Below, in pieces: positions 13,300 through 24,317 of a DNA stretch of 64,000 bases. The DNA lies in the NCBI RefSeq assembly GCF_905147045.1, contig NC_065888.1, positions 4,097,001-4,161,000 of the forward strand, read 5' to 3'. The notes beneath the pieces are model-generated. The model did not search any database. It had not been told where the DNA came from and was given only the letters and a program-made list of their open reading frames with translations. This DNA comes from Nymphalis io (lineage: Eukaryota; Arthropoda; Insecta; Lepidoptera; Nymphalidae). The stretch's first letter is position 1. Every line of letters begins with the position of its first letter. A program made the translations under genes and the position numbers.

Positions 13300-13395
13300 T
13301 GGCGGGCCGCGATGCGATGTCGCAGGTTCGATCCTGATCTCTTGGGCCATTGTCATCCCCACTCCTGATACTCAAGTTAGAATATTAATAAATCC
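13300..13395 (+). repeat. Possible tRNA-derived SINE remnant with B-box-like motif
   Basis: GCGATGTCGCAGGTTCGATC contains a B-box-like GGTTCGATCC, followed by a GGGCCATTGTCATCCCCACT block. It looks like the head and body of another SINE family, but a single short copy cannot establish a family. Confidence 0.35.
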
Positions 13396-13405
13396 TTAAA
13401 ATAAA

Positions 13406-13467
13406 TGGTTGATTTACTTATTTACCTTTTTTAAATTTTTAAAAAAGGTAAATAAATAAATCAACCA
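13406..13467. repeat. 27-bp near-perfect inverted repeat (hairpin)
   Basis: Arms at 13406-13432 and 13441-13467 (GGTTGATTTACTTATTTACC against GGTAAATAAATAAATCAACC) pair with one mismatch around an 8-base loop. It could be a short fold-back element or snap-back duplication; nothing shows function. Confidence 0.75.
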
Positions 13468-13475
13468 AACATTTT

Positions 13476-13660
13476 CAGTTTAATTTGAATATAATAAATC
13501 TTGCAATACAACTTTGATATAGGAAAAAGCGTTGTATATTGCATTGCATTTTTGGAACATCAATTTGTACCCCACTCAGCTTAATTTAAATATAATAAAA
13601 CTTGCACTGTTCCTCTGATATAGGAAAAAGCGTTGTATACATTTTTTCAACATCAAAAAG
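13476..13660. repeat. Tandem duplication, two diverged units of about 100 bp
   Basis: Unit 1 starts at 13476 (CAGTTTAATTTGAATATAAT) and unit 2 at 13577 (CAGCTTAATTTAAATATAAT). Both contain GATATAGGAAAAAGCGTTGT. Divergence between the units shows the duplication is not recent. Confidence 0.75.
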
Positions 13661-13993
13661 TATAAATATTGTAAATATTTTAATATTAAATATTTATTAT
13701 TTTTCTCAACGATAAAACTTCATCCATAAAAAGCAACATAAAAGTTTTCAACATCATTTGAATGGAAGTCAATTATAAATAAACCGGGTTAATTGTAAAA
13801 ATAACTTTAAGAACGCAATAAAATTTAAAGTTATGTAAATAGGCAATTAAAATCACAGGAACGCTAAAAATTAAGCACACCTTGTAACACAGTTTATTAT
13901 TGAATGTTTTCATCTTTACACTGTCAATATATTTAACGATATCATTAAATCCTAACGAGTATATTGTGTTGTAATTTCTCTTAACTATCATTA

Positions 13994-14305
13994 TAGTAGT
14001 AGTAGTAACAGCCTGTGAATGTCGCATTGCTGAGCTAAGGCCTCCTCTCCCTTTTTGAGGAAAAGGTATGGAGCTTATTCCACCACGCTGCTCCAATGCG
14101 GGTTGGTGGAATACACGTATGGCAGAATTTAAGTGAAATTATACACATGCAGATAGACCTCACGATGTTTTCATTCTCCATAAAGCACTAGAGATGAATT
14201 ATAATCACAAATTAAACACATGAAAACCCAGTGGTGCTTGCCCGGGATTGAACCCACAATCATCGGTTAAGATTCACGCGTTCTTACCACTGAGCCATCT
14301 CGGCT
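13994..14305 (-). repeat. SINE family B, full-length copy with probable target-site duplication
   Basis: On the minus strand: tRNA-like head ending at 14305 (GCCGAGATGGCTCAGTGGTA), B box GGGTTCAATCCCGG, CACTGGGTTTTCATGTGTTT, CGCATTGGAGCAGCGTGGTG, 3' end GGCTGTTAC and a short TAC/CTA repeat tail. Flanks carry ATCATTATA (13987-13995) and ACCATTATA (14306-14314), one mismatch in nine, consistent with a target-site duplication. The 107-codon minus frame overlapping its end is not a gene. Confidence 0.85.
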
Positions 14306-15175
14306 ACCATTATAATGAAGTGAAATTCCAATTTCAAACAATGTTTAACGGTAAATGGTATGAACGGGATGAAGAACCGACTGGTATATAATCGACTCGT
14401 CATAATTATCTCATTAGTATTTATTTATTTCGTTTCGATAAAGCCAGTGTAATTTCTACTATTGTTCGTTTTTGTTGTGAATGGAATTATTAATATTACT
14501 GACAATGCCCATATCTACAACAACCTTCTTGTACTGAATAAAAAAAACATGGTGAACACTAAATATTTTTTATTCATCTTTTTTCTGACAACGACGTGAA
14601 AAATAAAACAGTACGATTATTTTCGAAGAAGTATAACATTGACATTATAATGATTTTATTAGAAATTCTGTAATAATAAGTTTAACCACAAACATAGTTC
14701 TTAGATATAATCAAAGTATTATTTAGTCACGTTTGTTTGAACTTTCCGAAACCGATTAAATGCGTCTTCTAGGATTCAGTTCAATGACGTCGTGAAATCG
14801 ACTTTCGGTCACGTATCAGATACACAAATAAATTCATAATCGTGATATTGTTGACTTAAAAGACCATTTATTCGTATTCTTTAACATCAATAAAAAAACT
14901 GTCTGTATATATGTATCTCTTAACCTGAATGCGGGGTGCTTGGTAACTACGAAATATCTAGAACAATGAATTTTATGAACTTAGAAAAATAGAAAAAAAA
15001 GAAAAGTTATAAATTATTGAAAATGAGACTAAAAAAAGGTTATATATAAATGATAGGATAGGATCAAAGTTAATAGGCGTATCAATAGAAAACAAGAATT
15101 GAAGAGGCTAAAGACCATGACCGCTTTATTTTGTCAAGTAAATTTTAATTTTTAATAATAAACATAACTCTTCAG

Positions 15176-15386
15176 GCGCTGTCATGTGATGTCAATGAGA
15201 ACTACTAAAACAAAGGAATCCTTTGAAGAAATCAAAGCACTACAGGCTAGCTATATGAGCCCAGAACCGGATGCGGTGTTAATTGGATATGTCAAATGCC
15301 ACTGGCTTTCACGCCTCGAAATAGTTCCGACTTGCGCTTACAAGACATTAATTATTAGGGTCTCGTATGTCTTTCGTGCCACGAAT
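15176..15386 (+). CDS. Candidate internal coding exon, unknown protein
   Basis: A splice-acceptor-like ACTCTTCAG ends at 15175. From 15177, 70 codons are open up to a consensus donor GTGAGT at 15387, so the exon would be one base plus 70 whole codons. The peptide includes KESFEEIKALQASYMSPEPD and AVLIGYVKCHWLSRLEIVP, less biased than chance AT-rich frames. I do not recognise the protein and see no neighbouring exon with confidence. A decayed element or chance are alternatives. Confidence 0.3.
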
Positions 15387-15508
15387 GTGAGTACGGTGGT
15401 AAATTATATCAAAATTTCATAAAGCATTTCGTACATAACTGAGATGGATCAGTGGGTAGATTACGTGGATTTTAATCGATTATTGCGAGTTAAAAGCTAT
15501 TCTTTGAT

Positions 15509-15628
15509 GTGCTTAATTTGCGTTTATAGTTCATCTCGTGTTTGGCATTTATAGGAGTAGCGTGATGGAGCAAACCTTCTCCTTCAGAGGAGAAAAGGCT
15601 ATCCTATCGGCTGTTATAGGCTGTTAGT
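15509..15628 (+). repeat. SINE family B, decayed 3' part
   Basis: Retains TGCTTAATTTGCGTTTATAG, TTCATCTCGTG, AGCAAACCTTCTCCTTCAGA and GGCTGTTATAGGCTGTTAG. The middle section is deleted. Confidence 0.55.
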
Positions 15629-15790
15629 TTACATTTATGTTACTCATCAACATAATACTCTTTACTAATACAGATGCTAATCTAGCGTCTGCGCTGGTCA
15701 AGCAGCCGAAATCTTCTAAGCTTAAATAAAATATAATTATAAAACATACCGTTATAAAAAACACAGGATACTATAAATGTAACAACAATT

Positions 15791-15880
15791 CCGTAACCGT
15801 AACCGTAACAGCCTGTGAATGTCCCACTGCTGGGCTAAAGGCCTCCTCTCCTCTTTTTGATGAGAAGCCAAACCTTCTCA
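15791..15880 (-). repeat. SINE family B, 5'-truncated 3' end
   Basis: Tail (GTTACG)n-like, then CAGCAGTGGGACATTCACAG and an AGGAGAGGAGGCC block on the minus strand. The copy stops at GAGAAGGTTTGGC, the usual outcome of incomplete reverse transcription. The 80-codon minus frame starting nearby is not a gene. Confidence 0.75.
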
Positions 15881-16084
15881 ACAACAATTCATAACGATTA
15901 TATTCAAATAAACTTAAAATCACACTTTTGTCAGTGTGATGTGATGTGATGATGATGAAATGTAATGTGTGATAACTTGTTAAATTTACGGTGAAATTTG
16001 TTATGTTTCTCAAATTATAGTTGTGAGATAATATGATGTAACGTGATAATAGAAAGCGTTCATACTACCACCGTTAATAAATTA

Positions 16085-16173
16085 AATAGTATAATAAGCT
16101 CTTGCAGACAAAAAAGTCCTTAATTAAAAAGAAATTAAGAACTTTTTTGTGTGCAAAAGGTTATTATACTATT
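16085..16173. repeat. 41-bp imperfect inverted repeat (89-nt hairpin)
   Basis: Arms 16085-16125 and 16133-16173 pair over 41 positions with about four mismatches and a 7-base loop (AAAAAGA). Outer ends are AATAGTATAATAA and TTATTATACTATT. Size and geometry fit either a fold-back transposon remnant or a small-RNA precursor. No sequence family recognised. Confidence 0.75.
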
Positions 16174-16469
16174 AGTGACTTGATGGAAGATACGTCTTGG
16201 GATCGAAACGATCGCCTTTTACCTTTTGTTATTTATTATGCAAGAAATTACAAAATCAGAGAAAAAAACTGCTGAGTATCTTTCCTAGGGTTTTCTCAGG
16301 TCAGGGTATTTTCTTTTTTTAACCGGTGGTAGTTTTTCCTATCAATAAGTGGAATGCTTCAGAAATAAATAGGGCAATTTCAATTTAAAGATAATTTACA
16401 TTTTAAGTAATATATTATTCACCTCGTATACAAATCATAACGAAAATATAATAAATAGTGCTATAAAAA

Positions 16470-16777
16470 GCCGAGATGGCCTAGTGGGACGCGTGATTCC
16501 TAACCGATGATCCTGGGTTCAAACCCAGGCAAGCACCACTGAATTTTCATGTGCTTAATTTTAGTTTATTTTAATCTCGTGCTTGACGGTGAAGGAAAAC
16601 ATCGTGAGGAAACCTGCATGTGTTTAAAAATAATTTCATTGAAATTATGCCACATGTGTATTTTACCAACGCGCATTGCAGCACCGTGGTGGAATAAGCT
16701 CCTAACCTTCTTCTCAAAAGGGAGAGGAGACCTTAGCCCAGTAGTGGGACATTAACAGGCTGTTACTGTTACTGTAT
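16470..16777 (+). repeat. SINE family B, full-length copy with tRNA-like promoter
   Basis: Head GCCGAGATGGCCTAGTGGGA carries an A-box-like TGGCCTAGTGG, and GGTTCAAACC (16516-16525) matches the B box of the RNA polymerase III promoter. The body follows (TCGTGAGGAAACCTGCATG, GGTGGAATAAGCTCC), then CAGTAGTGGGACATTAACAG and a (CTGTTA)n-like tail. The 68-codon frame at 16549-16755 lies wholly within the repeat. Confidence 0.9.
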
Positions 16778-17185
16778 ACAGGCCAGGACAGTTATATATA
16801 TAATTAATATTATTATTGGTTTTTTTTGTAACAATAAAAAGGGGAATTTTCTAAATTATTTTAACATTACAAAAAACAAGTCATATTAAAATATCCAATG
16901 TTCTATCTAAGGAAGTATTAACTGAATACTATATTGTGAACGTTATCAATTGCTAGTAAGTATACATTATTATAGTTTTTTAAATGAATGAGCAGTAGAT
17001 GTTCACCGTTATTATTTTATCGAGTGGTCTACAGTTTTCCCGGAATAAATATTAGAAGTGAACCTGGAACGTTTAATAATAATACCATATTGTAAATAAT
17101 CCGATGAGTTTAGATACATATATACAAAGACCCTCTTATATATATGTATGTATCTATATTACTATCATATTTTTTTGTTTAAAAT

Positions 17186-17331
17186 ATTTTATTTGTTTGT
17201 TAAAGTGCTCTTATCTCAGGATTCAATAATTAACTTAAAATGTTATATACTAGGTATATAACATAATGCTACGACCCACGAGGGCGGAGCAGTAATGCTT
17301 AACGTTTGTTAACCTTCGTGGAACAGCTAGC
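17186..17331 (+). repeat. Decayed dispersed repeat, possibly Helitron-like end
   Basis: Contains TGCTACGACCCACGAGGGCG, GAGCAGTAATGC and an ending AACAGCTAGCTAG. These phrases resemble a Lepidoptera repeat that often ends in CTAGT, as Helitrons do. No rolling-circle protein is present; the class assignment is weak. Confidence 0.35.
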
Positions 17332-17403
17332 TAGCTTTTATATAAAATTGCGTTATATTTCATCGAAAACGGTGACTATTAAAAATGTCTATAATTACAC
17401 ATA

Positions 17404-17691
17404 TTTTTTTATAGAATAGGAAGGTGGACGAGCATATGGGCCACCTGATGGTAAGTGGTCACCAACGCCCATAGACATTGGTATTGTAAGAAATGTTAAC
17501 CATCGCTTACATCACCAATGCGCCACCAACCTTGGGAACTAAGATGTTATGTCCCTAGTGCCTGTAGTTAGCCTGGCTCACTCACCCTTCAAACCGGAAC
17601 ACAACAATACCAAGTACTGCTGTTTTGCGGTAGAATATCTGATGAGTGGGTGGTACCTACCAAGACGAGCTTGCACAAAGCTCTACCACCA
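17404..17691 (-). repeat. SINE family A, full-length copy
   Basis: The best-preserved copy. In plus-strand order: T-run, ATAGAATAGGAAGGTGGACG, CATATGGGCCACCTGATGG, CCATAGACATTGGTATTG, CACCAATGCGCCACCAACC, AAGATGTTATGTCCC, CTCACTCACCCTTCAAACC, GAATATCTGATGAGTGGG, GAGCTTGCACAAAGCTCTAC. Read as a retroposon the T-run is an A-tail, so the element lies on the minus strand. Confidence 0.85.
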
Positions 17692-18908
17692 TAAAAAAAT
17701 TAATTATTATAGATAATAATTTTTCGATAGATTTGGTAGAACAAACAATACTGAATTGTTTAAACCGCACAGATTTAATCAATAGCACTCTTGTCAAACA
17801 ATGTTTGGTCTAGAAGCTTAATTTAGGTGCTCCTAACTGCTATAACTAAGTCGAAGTTTTAAAACAAAGTTTAACCTTCGTTCAACATTAATGTTAGAAA
17901 CTGTTGAAATAAAATGTTATCACTTTAAAAGACTAGTAGGCGATGACTCATTTGAAAAGCTCTTGGTATAAACGATTGCTATGAAATTCCTATAAAACTA
18001 CAGTTTTGACCTCCAGCGTGACATTATACTAAAATAACTTATGTATTTTATCTGATGGTCCATATCTTCTTGTTATATAATAAAAAGCAATACAAATTGA
18101 TATTACCTTCGCCATATTTTAAATAAAACTTCTTACGGTGAAACTTAATTTCCATGTTATAGGCAACGTTTCCATATATAACGTTTGGGTGAAAAGATTT
18201 TGACAAAATTAAAAATTATATTTTCTTCGCCGTATTTTCAAATTGAATAGTAAAGTACGTGTTTTAAAATTTTCTTTTGATTTTAGGTAACCGCAGCTAA
18301 TATCAGGCAGTAGTGTCATATATCATGCTTTGAAATAAGTATTTAGTTAAGGTATATAATTATTATTATTAATATAACTATACCCATGTGAAGAACGAAT
18401 TAATAATAAAAAGTCATACGAGAAAATACATTGAAATGCTAAACATTAGATCGAGCTGTCGTTAAATAAGAAGAAATTGAACTTTAAAACTTTTCTATAT
18501 CGTTTTGAAAGAGCGAAAATGCTGAATATCGAACTGTGAGGTAATATTTCAAGCACATCTCAAAAGATCTGCTGATATAAAAGTAATTCCGTCGCTTAAG
18601 AGTTGCGACTGGCAAGATTGATGGATGGGTGTGCCACCGACAAATTCACTCCCCGAAATACGAAGCTCGTGAAATTTTGACATCGTCGTCGTTATCAAAA
18701 CCAGTAGCCATTTTTTAAAACGAATTACAGAAGCCAATTATGAACCATTTAACACTGTGCATAATTTTAAAATAGCTTTGTGTAATATTTTTTCTCATTG
18801 AGCCGAGTCGGTCCAGTGCCTTGTACACGTGAAACTTAATCTAAGACTGCGGGCTTTCACCTCATCAAGTTTTCAGTTTTTAGGTACCTGAAAAATGGGG
18901 GTCGTAAT
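17692..18908. other. AT-rich non-coding stretch
   Basis: No supported gene. A 62-codon minus frame at 18549-18737 is not recognised and has no splice or promoter support. Confidence 0.45.
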
Positions 18909-19080
18909 AATTCATCTCGTACTTAGAAGGAAAACATCTTGGAGAAACGTGTGGGTTGAAATTCTACCATATGTTTATTTTTGAATCTGCGTTGGAGCAG
19001 GATGGTGGAGTAAGTGCATTAACTCTTTTCTCCTCAAAAACAGAGGAAAAGGCCCTGAAGTGGGTCATTCGCTAATGTTT
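18909..19080 (+). repeat. SINE family B, decayed copy without head
   Basis: Retains TTCATCTCGTACTTAGAAGG, AAACATCTTGGAGAAACG, GCGTTGGAGCAGGATGGTGG, an AGGAAAAGGCCC block and a degraded AAGTGGGTCATTCGC end. Confidence 0.6.
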
Positions 19081-19838
19081 GCGACACACTATAACTAAAG
19101 AAGCTGTTAACAATCAGATTTGTAAATTTTAATCTTGATATTCCAATAAATAAATAAAAAATCACCAGTAATGTCTAACGTCTGGTCCATAAAGTAAAAA
19201 AGTAACAGCTGGCTATTACTTTATTAATAAAAAAATATTACCTACCAATTGAATTTATAACTTTCATCGTCTTAATGAAATGTTATAATAAAACTTTTGT
19301 TCAACGTAAAACGGATTAATTTACTTAACAATCAATTCGATCACGAACAAAAGAATGCCACGGAATTATTTTTCTCAATATTTTTATAAGTTATTTGTTT
19401 AAAGCGTCACTTTTTTCCTTTTAGTTTTTAATTACGGTATCATAAACATACAAGCTCATGTCACATATCACATGAATTAAATGTTGTAGTTAAGATTATA
19501 GATAAGTTTAAAAATACACGTATTTTATTATAAATAATTATTATATTCACGCATGATGTAAAGGATCGCCCTTCCTGCTTCTTTATATCTAATTGGTTGG
19601 CTCTGTAATGAGCAATATTTATATGCAAAAAATGGCAGTTTATATAACATACATAGAAATGGTTTTCCAAGATAGCGTCATTGCTTGAGTCACTTGGGTT
19701 TATTTAGCTTTTATCTTAAGTGGAAAATAGTTTTATTTAGAAAAATTTGGCTACATTGCATGATGTGTCATAGAATGTATGTATAAATTATAATTATTTT
19801 GTTATAAATGTCAAAACTGTGTTTTTCTTTTTATTTTA

Positions 19839-20014
19839 AGCTCGTGATCGGCGTTCAAGTGTAAACATCGTGTAGTAACCTACATGTGTCGGATGAAAAT
19901 TTGCAACAAGTGTACCCGCCAACTCGCATTGGAACAGGGTGGTTGAATAAACTCCAAACCTTTTCCTTAAATAGAGAGATAGTCTTAGTTCAGCAGTGGG
20001 ACTTATACCAGCTA
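19839..20014 (+). repeat. SINE family B, decayed copy without head
   Basis: Retains CTCGTGATCGGCGTTCAAG, CATCGTGTAGTAACCTACAT, CTCGCATTGGAACAGGGTGG, ACTCCAAACCTTTTCC and TTCAGCAGTGGGACTTATAC. Substitutions throughout show age. Confidence 0.7.
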
Positions 20015-23000
20015 TATATTTTTTTAACGTTTGAAATTTTAACGTTTCATTAATACGCTAATGTAATTCTCCCCTCCCTTCCTAATGTAATTAAACCCTC
20101 CAGTAATAATTAATTGTTTCGTTATTTAGTAACATATTGAAATTAATAATAAATGTTATTTAAAACGTATATATAAGTTACGGTTTTAAATCAAACGGAA
20201 CCTTTACCGCAAATTAAAAAAGAAAGCATTTATTACAGGATTGAGATTTGCAAACGAATTGAGCGTATGTAAGTTATGTTTATTACACCACATATAGCCT
20301 TTATTGACCGAAATCTCAGGAACAGTTAATTTCGAGTCCATTGTCAGTAAAAGTTATAAAGGTCTCAACTCAACCCGGATATGAATTCTTTTGCTTCACG
20401 GGCGTAAATTGCATGTACAATGTCTCACAATGAGATAAATACAATAGATTAGGAATGCGATTTTAACCTTTATGCATTAGTAATATGGTGTTTTATGCCT
20501 TGTACATTTCGACTAGTTAGCATTACTATTTGTAGCTCAGCTTCGGGGTTTATGCACTAAAATCATAAATCACGCATTTATTTCGTGAGGCACGGTTCAC
20601 TGTGGCCACGGTACGTGCTTATCTGTTATTTGCAGTGGAACGCTGTGCTCCGTCGGCGGTTTTGGTAACATGTTGATAAATATTGGGGGAGATACCCCAC
20701 TCGCCATAATACTAGCGGTTTTAAGCATCCGCGAAGTCTTTATAAGTGTTGCCGGCTTACGGTTCAGGATGAAGTTCGATTAAAGTAATTGCAGGACTTA
20801 CCTTTAGCATGTTAATGGTTGATCAGTATTTATTTGATTCCTTTTTATTAATCGGTTACTTGCAATAACTGTCGGTAACGGTTTAGAAGTATGTTCATTC
20901 TTTTAAAGATATGTATTAACTGTTCGTGTCATATTTTTTTGTTCTTTCATTTATATTTTTTTTATTTACAAGATACAAGAAACTCTTTGAAAATGGAATG
21001 GATAGGAATATATTTGTAAATATTGTATCAATTGATATGCTTGTAAAATTTTCTATAAAAAACATTAATATTTTATTAATTGTAAAATTTATTTTATATA
21101 TTAAATATATTTACAATAATTTAAAAATCTAATTAATTACTTAATTAGATTACTAATAATAATGTACTTGTACTATCTATATCCTTTCGTTGTTTTTTTT
21201 AATTCAACACGAGTAAATATTATATGAAATGTTTATCACCGCCCAATGGTTACACATATAAGTTTTCTTACCTCTAGGGAGAGTCACTGAGAGTCAAGGA
21301 GTAGTGATGTTTTTTTTAAAGATTTTTACCTCTTACGTCATTTTCCATACGATACTCATTTATTTGAATTCAAAAGCATTTAAATTTAAATTTAGCTATT
21401 AGTTTATAAAAATGCAGATTTCGAGGTCCTGAGTTTAAGCCCTCGGTCAAATTACAAAAGCCTGTTTAACAATTTTAAATTAGGAACCTTTATACAGGCT
21501 AATATTGGAAAGCAGAAAAAGCCGTTATTCCTGCATCTGATCTAGACCCAATTATGTTGTATAAAAAAATTAAATTCTTTTATTCATGTGGGCTTAATGG
21601 CTGTATCAAATATATATATTTATAAATAAAATATTAAAAAATTAAAAGCTTAATCAAAAGCGAGACATCTTCTGCCAGTAATCAAGCCAAGCTAATCGAA
21701 TAGCTGAGGTGTAGAATTTCTCTGACTTGTTCATTCAATTTGATATTGCATTCTATATTACTTTATACAATAAATTTTTTATGAAACAGAAAACGAGATA
21801 ATAATTTATAAATTATTATTAATTTTAATATTAAAACTAATTACAATGCTAATGGACTTGAATATTCTGCTATTAAATGTTAATGTTCTTGCACTAAACA
21901 TATAACAAGATAAACACAGCATAACACGAACGCGGTGGCTAGTTCTATAAACACCGTCAAAGCATCCATCAAAGCGGCTTAATGGCTTATCAAAATCAAT
22001 TAGAAACTCGAAGCGTTTGTTATTAATTACACATCTCCTGGTGTACTTCAAATATAACGATGGTATGATTAAAATTATACTGTAATTATTATTGTACGTG
22101 AGCTATGTTCGTGATATTATGTATTTTTTTTATAAAAATAGAATGTTTCCCACTAATATGTTATTACATAATCGATTTATATGTGAAGCGTGTGGAGAAA
22201 AGATATACAATATTTTTAAATTTAAATAAATAAATTCCCATTTTAAAAAAGTTGTATATTTAATTTTATTTAATTTAAAACGAGAGTAACGTTTCATTTA
22301 ACTTGTAAAGTAACAATACCAAACTGCTTGTAAGCCTTCTTGAAAAATGTTTATTTAGATTTAATTTCTGATTGCAACAGAAGCAACATTTTTTTTGTAA
22401 TGTAACACCAATGAGTAAATATTACGCTAATTCGGTTATTTCACTAAATATGTCTGGATATGAATCGATTAAATTATGCTTTCATAAAAAAATAAAGAAA
22501 TTGGAAGCCTGTAAAACTATTTGGTTCACTTGAAGTTTTAAATAACGTTTAAAGCATGTTCACACAATACACTTTACATGCAATATTAAGTGCTTTAATG
22601 TTTGCTTCAAACACGAATTGAAAGTGCTTTTTTGACACTAAAAAAAATCATTAAAATAAATTGCATTTCAACGATTGACCGGTCAAGAGTATGTGAAGTG
22701 CTGGCACGTCATTAAAATGATACAAATAATATCAGAGGTGTGTTTTTTTTATCTCGATGATCTTGCAATGTAACTTTGTTAATGAGTTTGTTTAGGTCCT
22801 CTCTTATCAACTTCCTCTTTCCTCCTCTTATCCTACGATAATTCTTCCTCTTCTTATCCTCCGATGTTGAAATTTCACATGTTAGTTGCATTTTTTTAAC
22901 GTGAAACGTCAATAGCGCAATTGCTTACAGGCCGTCTAGCGATATAAAAATCATAGTATCCAGACCCCTTGGTATATTTTCGCTACCACTCCTAACATAA

Positions 23001-23138
23001 GATGTGCGCTTAATTGAAGGTAAATAGGAATATTGATAATTCCTTAAAAACGAATATGCTCAAATTCTATTTAAAAAAAATGAAAAAGAATAATAAACAT
23101 ATGATTGCACACACGCACAAGATTTTAATTTATTTGTA
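20015..23138. other. Long AT-rich stretch, no secure gene
   Basis: Contains a GC-richer patch at 20585-20780, where a good acceptor (CTTATCTGTTATTTGCAG) is followed by about 49 open codons to a TAA. There is an 11-bp palindrome at 21126-21151, and purine-rich low-complexity sequence at 22770-22870 that generates a Lys/Arg-rich minus frame. Frames of 60-81 codons here are otherwise AT-biased and unrecognised. Confidence 0.4.
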
Positions 23139-23242
23139 ATAGGTTGGCAGAATGGCTTATGAGCCACTTGATGGTAAATGTTCTAAGAAATATTAACCAT
23201 TCCTTACAACGCCAATCCGCCACCAAGCTTGGCAGATAGAAA
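23139..23242 (-). repeat. SINE family A fragment
   Basis: ATGGCTTATGAGCCACTTGA, GGTAAATG, TAAGAAATATTAACCATTCC and CGCCAATCCGCCACCAAGCT are the 3' half of family A in reverse, with a small deletion. Confidence 0.6.
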
Positions 23243-23659
23243 CGTAAACACCTTGCGATTGTTGTTTAGATCATCCACAGATGGATTAAAAATGGCTCTA
23301 AACGAAGGAACTTCGTAACAGCTATCACAGATACAAATTTTAAATTATACGCGTTCCTTTTATAAAGCCAGTTCATTTCTTGTTGTGTTGTTGTTAATAT
23401 GTTAATAGCGTAGATTTTAAATGGATAGCGATACTTCGTTCTAATAGAAGCTCTTATTAATTTCATTGCAATAAAAATACAAGGTTTTAAAAAAAAAACA
23501 AAACTTTTTAAAATCTCATTAGCGAAACTAAATCTTTTGTTTTTTTTTATGAATAGCTTGAGCATTTTAAAATGATTAAAGTTGTTTTCTAGGAATTATA
23601 TAACGAGAATAAAGATCGACCATATTTTGTTCTCTTAATAAGGTACTACAATGTATACA

Positions 23660-23911
23660 CATTGTAGTAGTACACATTTACCACTTTGGTCTCCGGCCGT
23701 CCACGGGGTTGGTTCTGAATGTCGAAATTTCCAGAACGAAAACGTTGAAACCAAAAACGTACCGTGCTTTCTTTTGCGACACTAGCGCCGTACACATCAT
23801 TAATCCTTCGAGCTGTTTCTGCAGCACTGGTGCCACGGTAGAACTCGTAATCGTAAATATACCGATATTTCACTCCGACAAAACGCTAATTTAATATGTA
23901 AGGACCTAATA
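23660..23911 (-). pseudogene. mariner-type transposase, N-terminal fragment with one inverted terminal end
   Basis: The minus frame from 23873 reads about 66 residues of a mariner helix-turn-helix DNA-binding region: YEFYRGTSAAETARRINDVY, then STVRFWFQRFRSGNFD and a GRPETK motif. It is then cut at the inverted-repeat junction. The catalytic DD(D/E) domain is missing. Upstream, TTAGGTCCTTACATATTAA followed by TTAGCGTTTTGT is probably the element's terminal repeat. The GNFD...GRPETK wording recalls the mori-type mariners of Lepidoptera (from memory). Non-autonomous and dead. Confidence 0.75.
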
Positions 23912-23955
23912 TAATATAAATGCGTCTAAGGATCTAATATAATATAAATGCGTCT
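23900..23955. repeat. 28-bp tandem duplication next to the mariner end
   Basis: Two 28-base units, 23900-23927 and 23928-23955, differ at one base (AAGGACCTAA versus AAGGATCTAA). They start within the putative terminal repeat and so duplicated after insertion. Confidence 0.85.
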
Positions 23956-24317
23956 AAATAGATAATACACGAGGTTTTAAATAACAATAAAAAAATTAAA
24001 ATAAGAACGTCTTTATTTGAATATAATCCACAAATCTATACACCTTGTAGCACCTTATTAAGAGAACAAAATATGGGCGATCTTTATTCTCATTATATAG
24101 TTCCTAGAAGACAACTTTAATCATTTTAAAATGCTCAAGCTATTCATAAAAAAAACAAAAGATTTAGTTTCGCTAATGAGATTTTAAAAAGTTTTGTTTT
24201 TTAGTAGAAGTACTACCTAGAAGTACCAAAACTCAAATGTACCAGCTGAATGAATTTATAAATTTGAATTTGGAATTCTTTACCAAAGAGAAGATATTTC
24301 AAATCAGTGGTCAGTAC

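Larger units (their letters stand above)
23491..24203. repeat. Long inverted repeat (arms ~160 bp) around a mariner remnant
   Basis: Left arm 23491-23653 and right arm 24045-24203 are reverse complements with only a few differences; for example TTCTCTTAATAAGGT pairs with CCTTATTAAGAGAA (one offset base), and the AGCTTGAGCATTTTAAAATG segment is exact. The roughly 390-bp spacer holds the mariner N-terminal frame. Transcription through it would give a long hairpin. Confidence 0.85.

Noticed and set aside
22712..22912. Lys/Arg-rich 66-codon minus frame as a nuclear protein
   Set aside because: Encoded by a purine-rich low-complexity tract with internal near-repeats; no domain.
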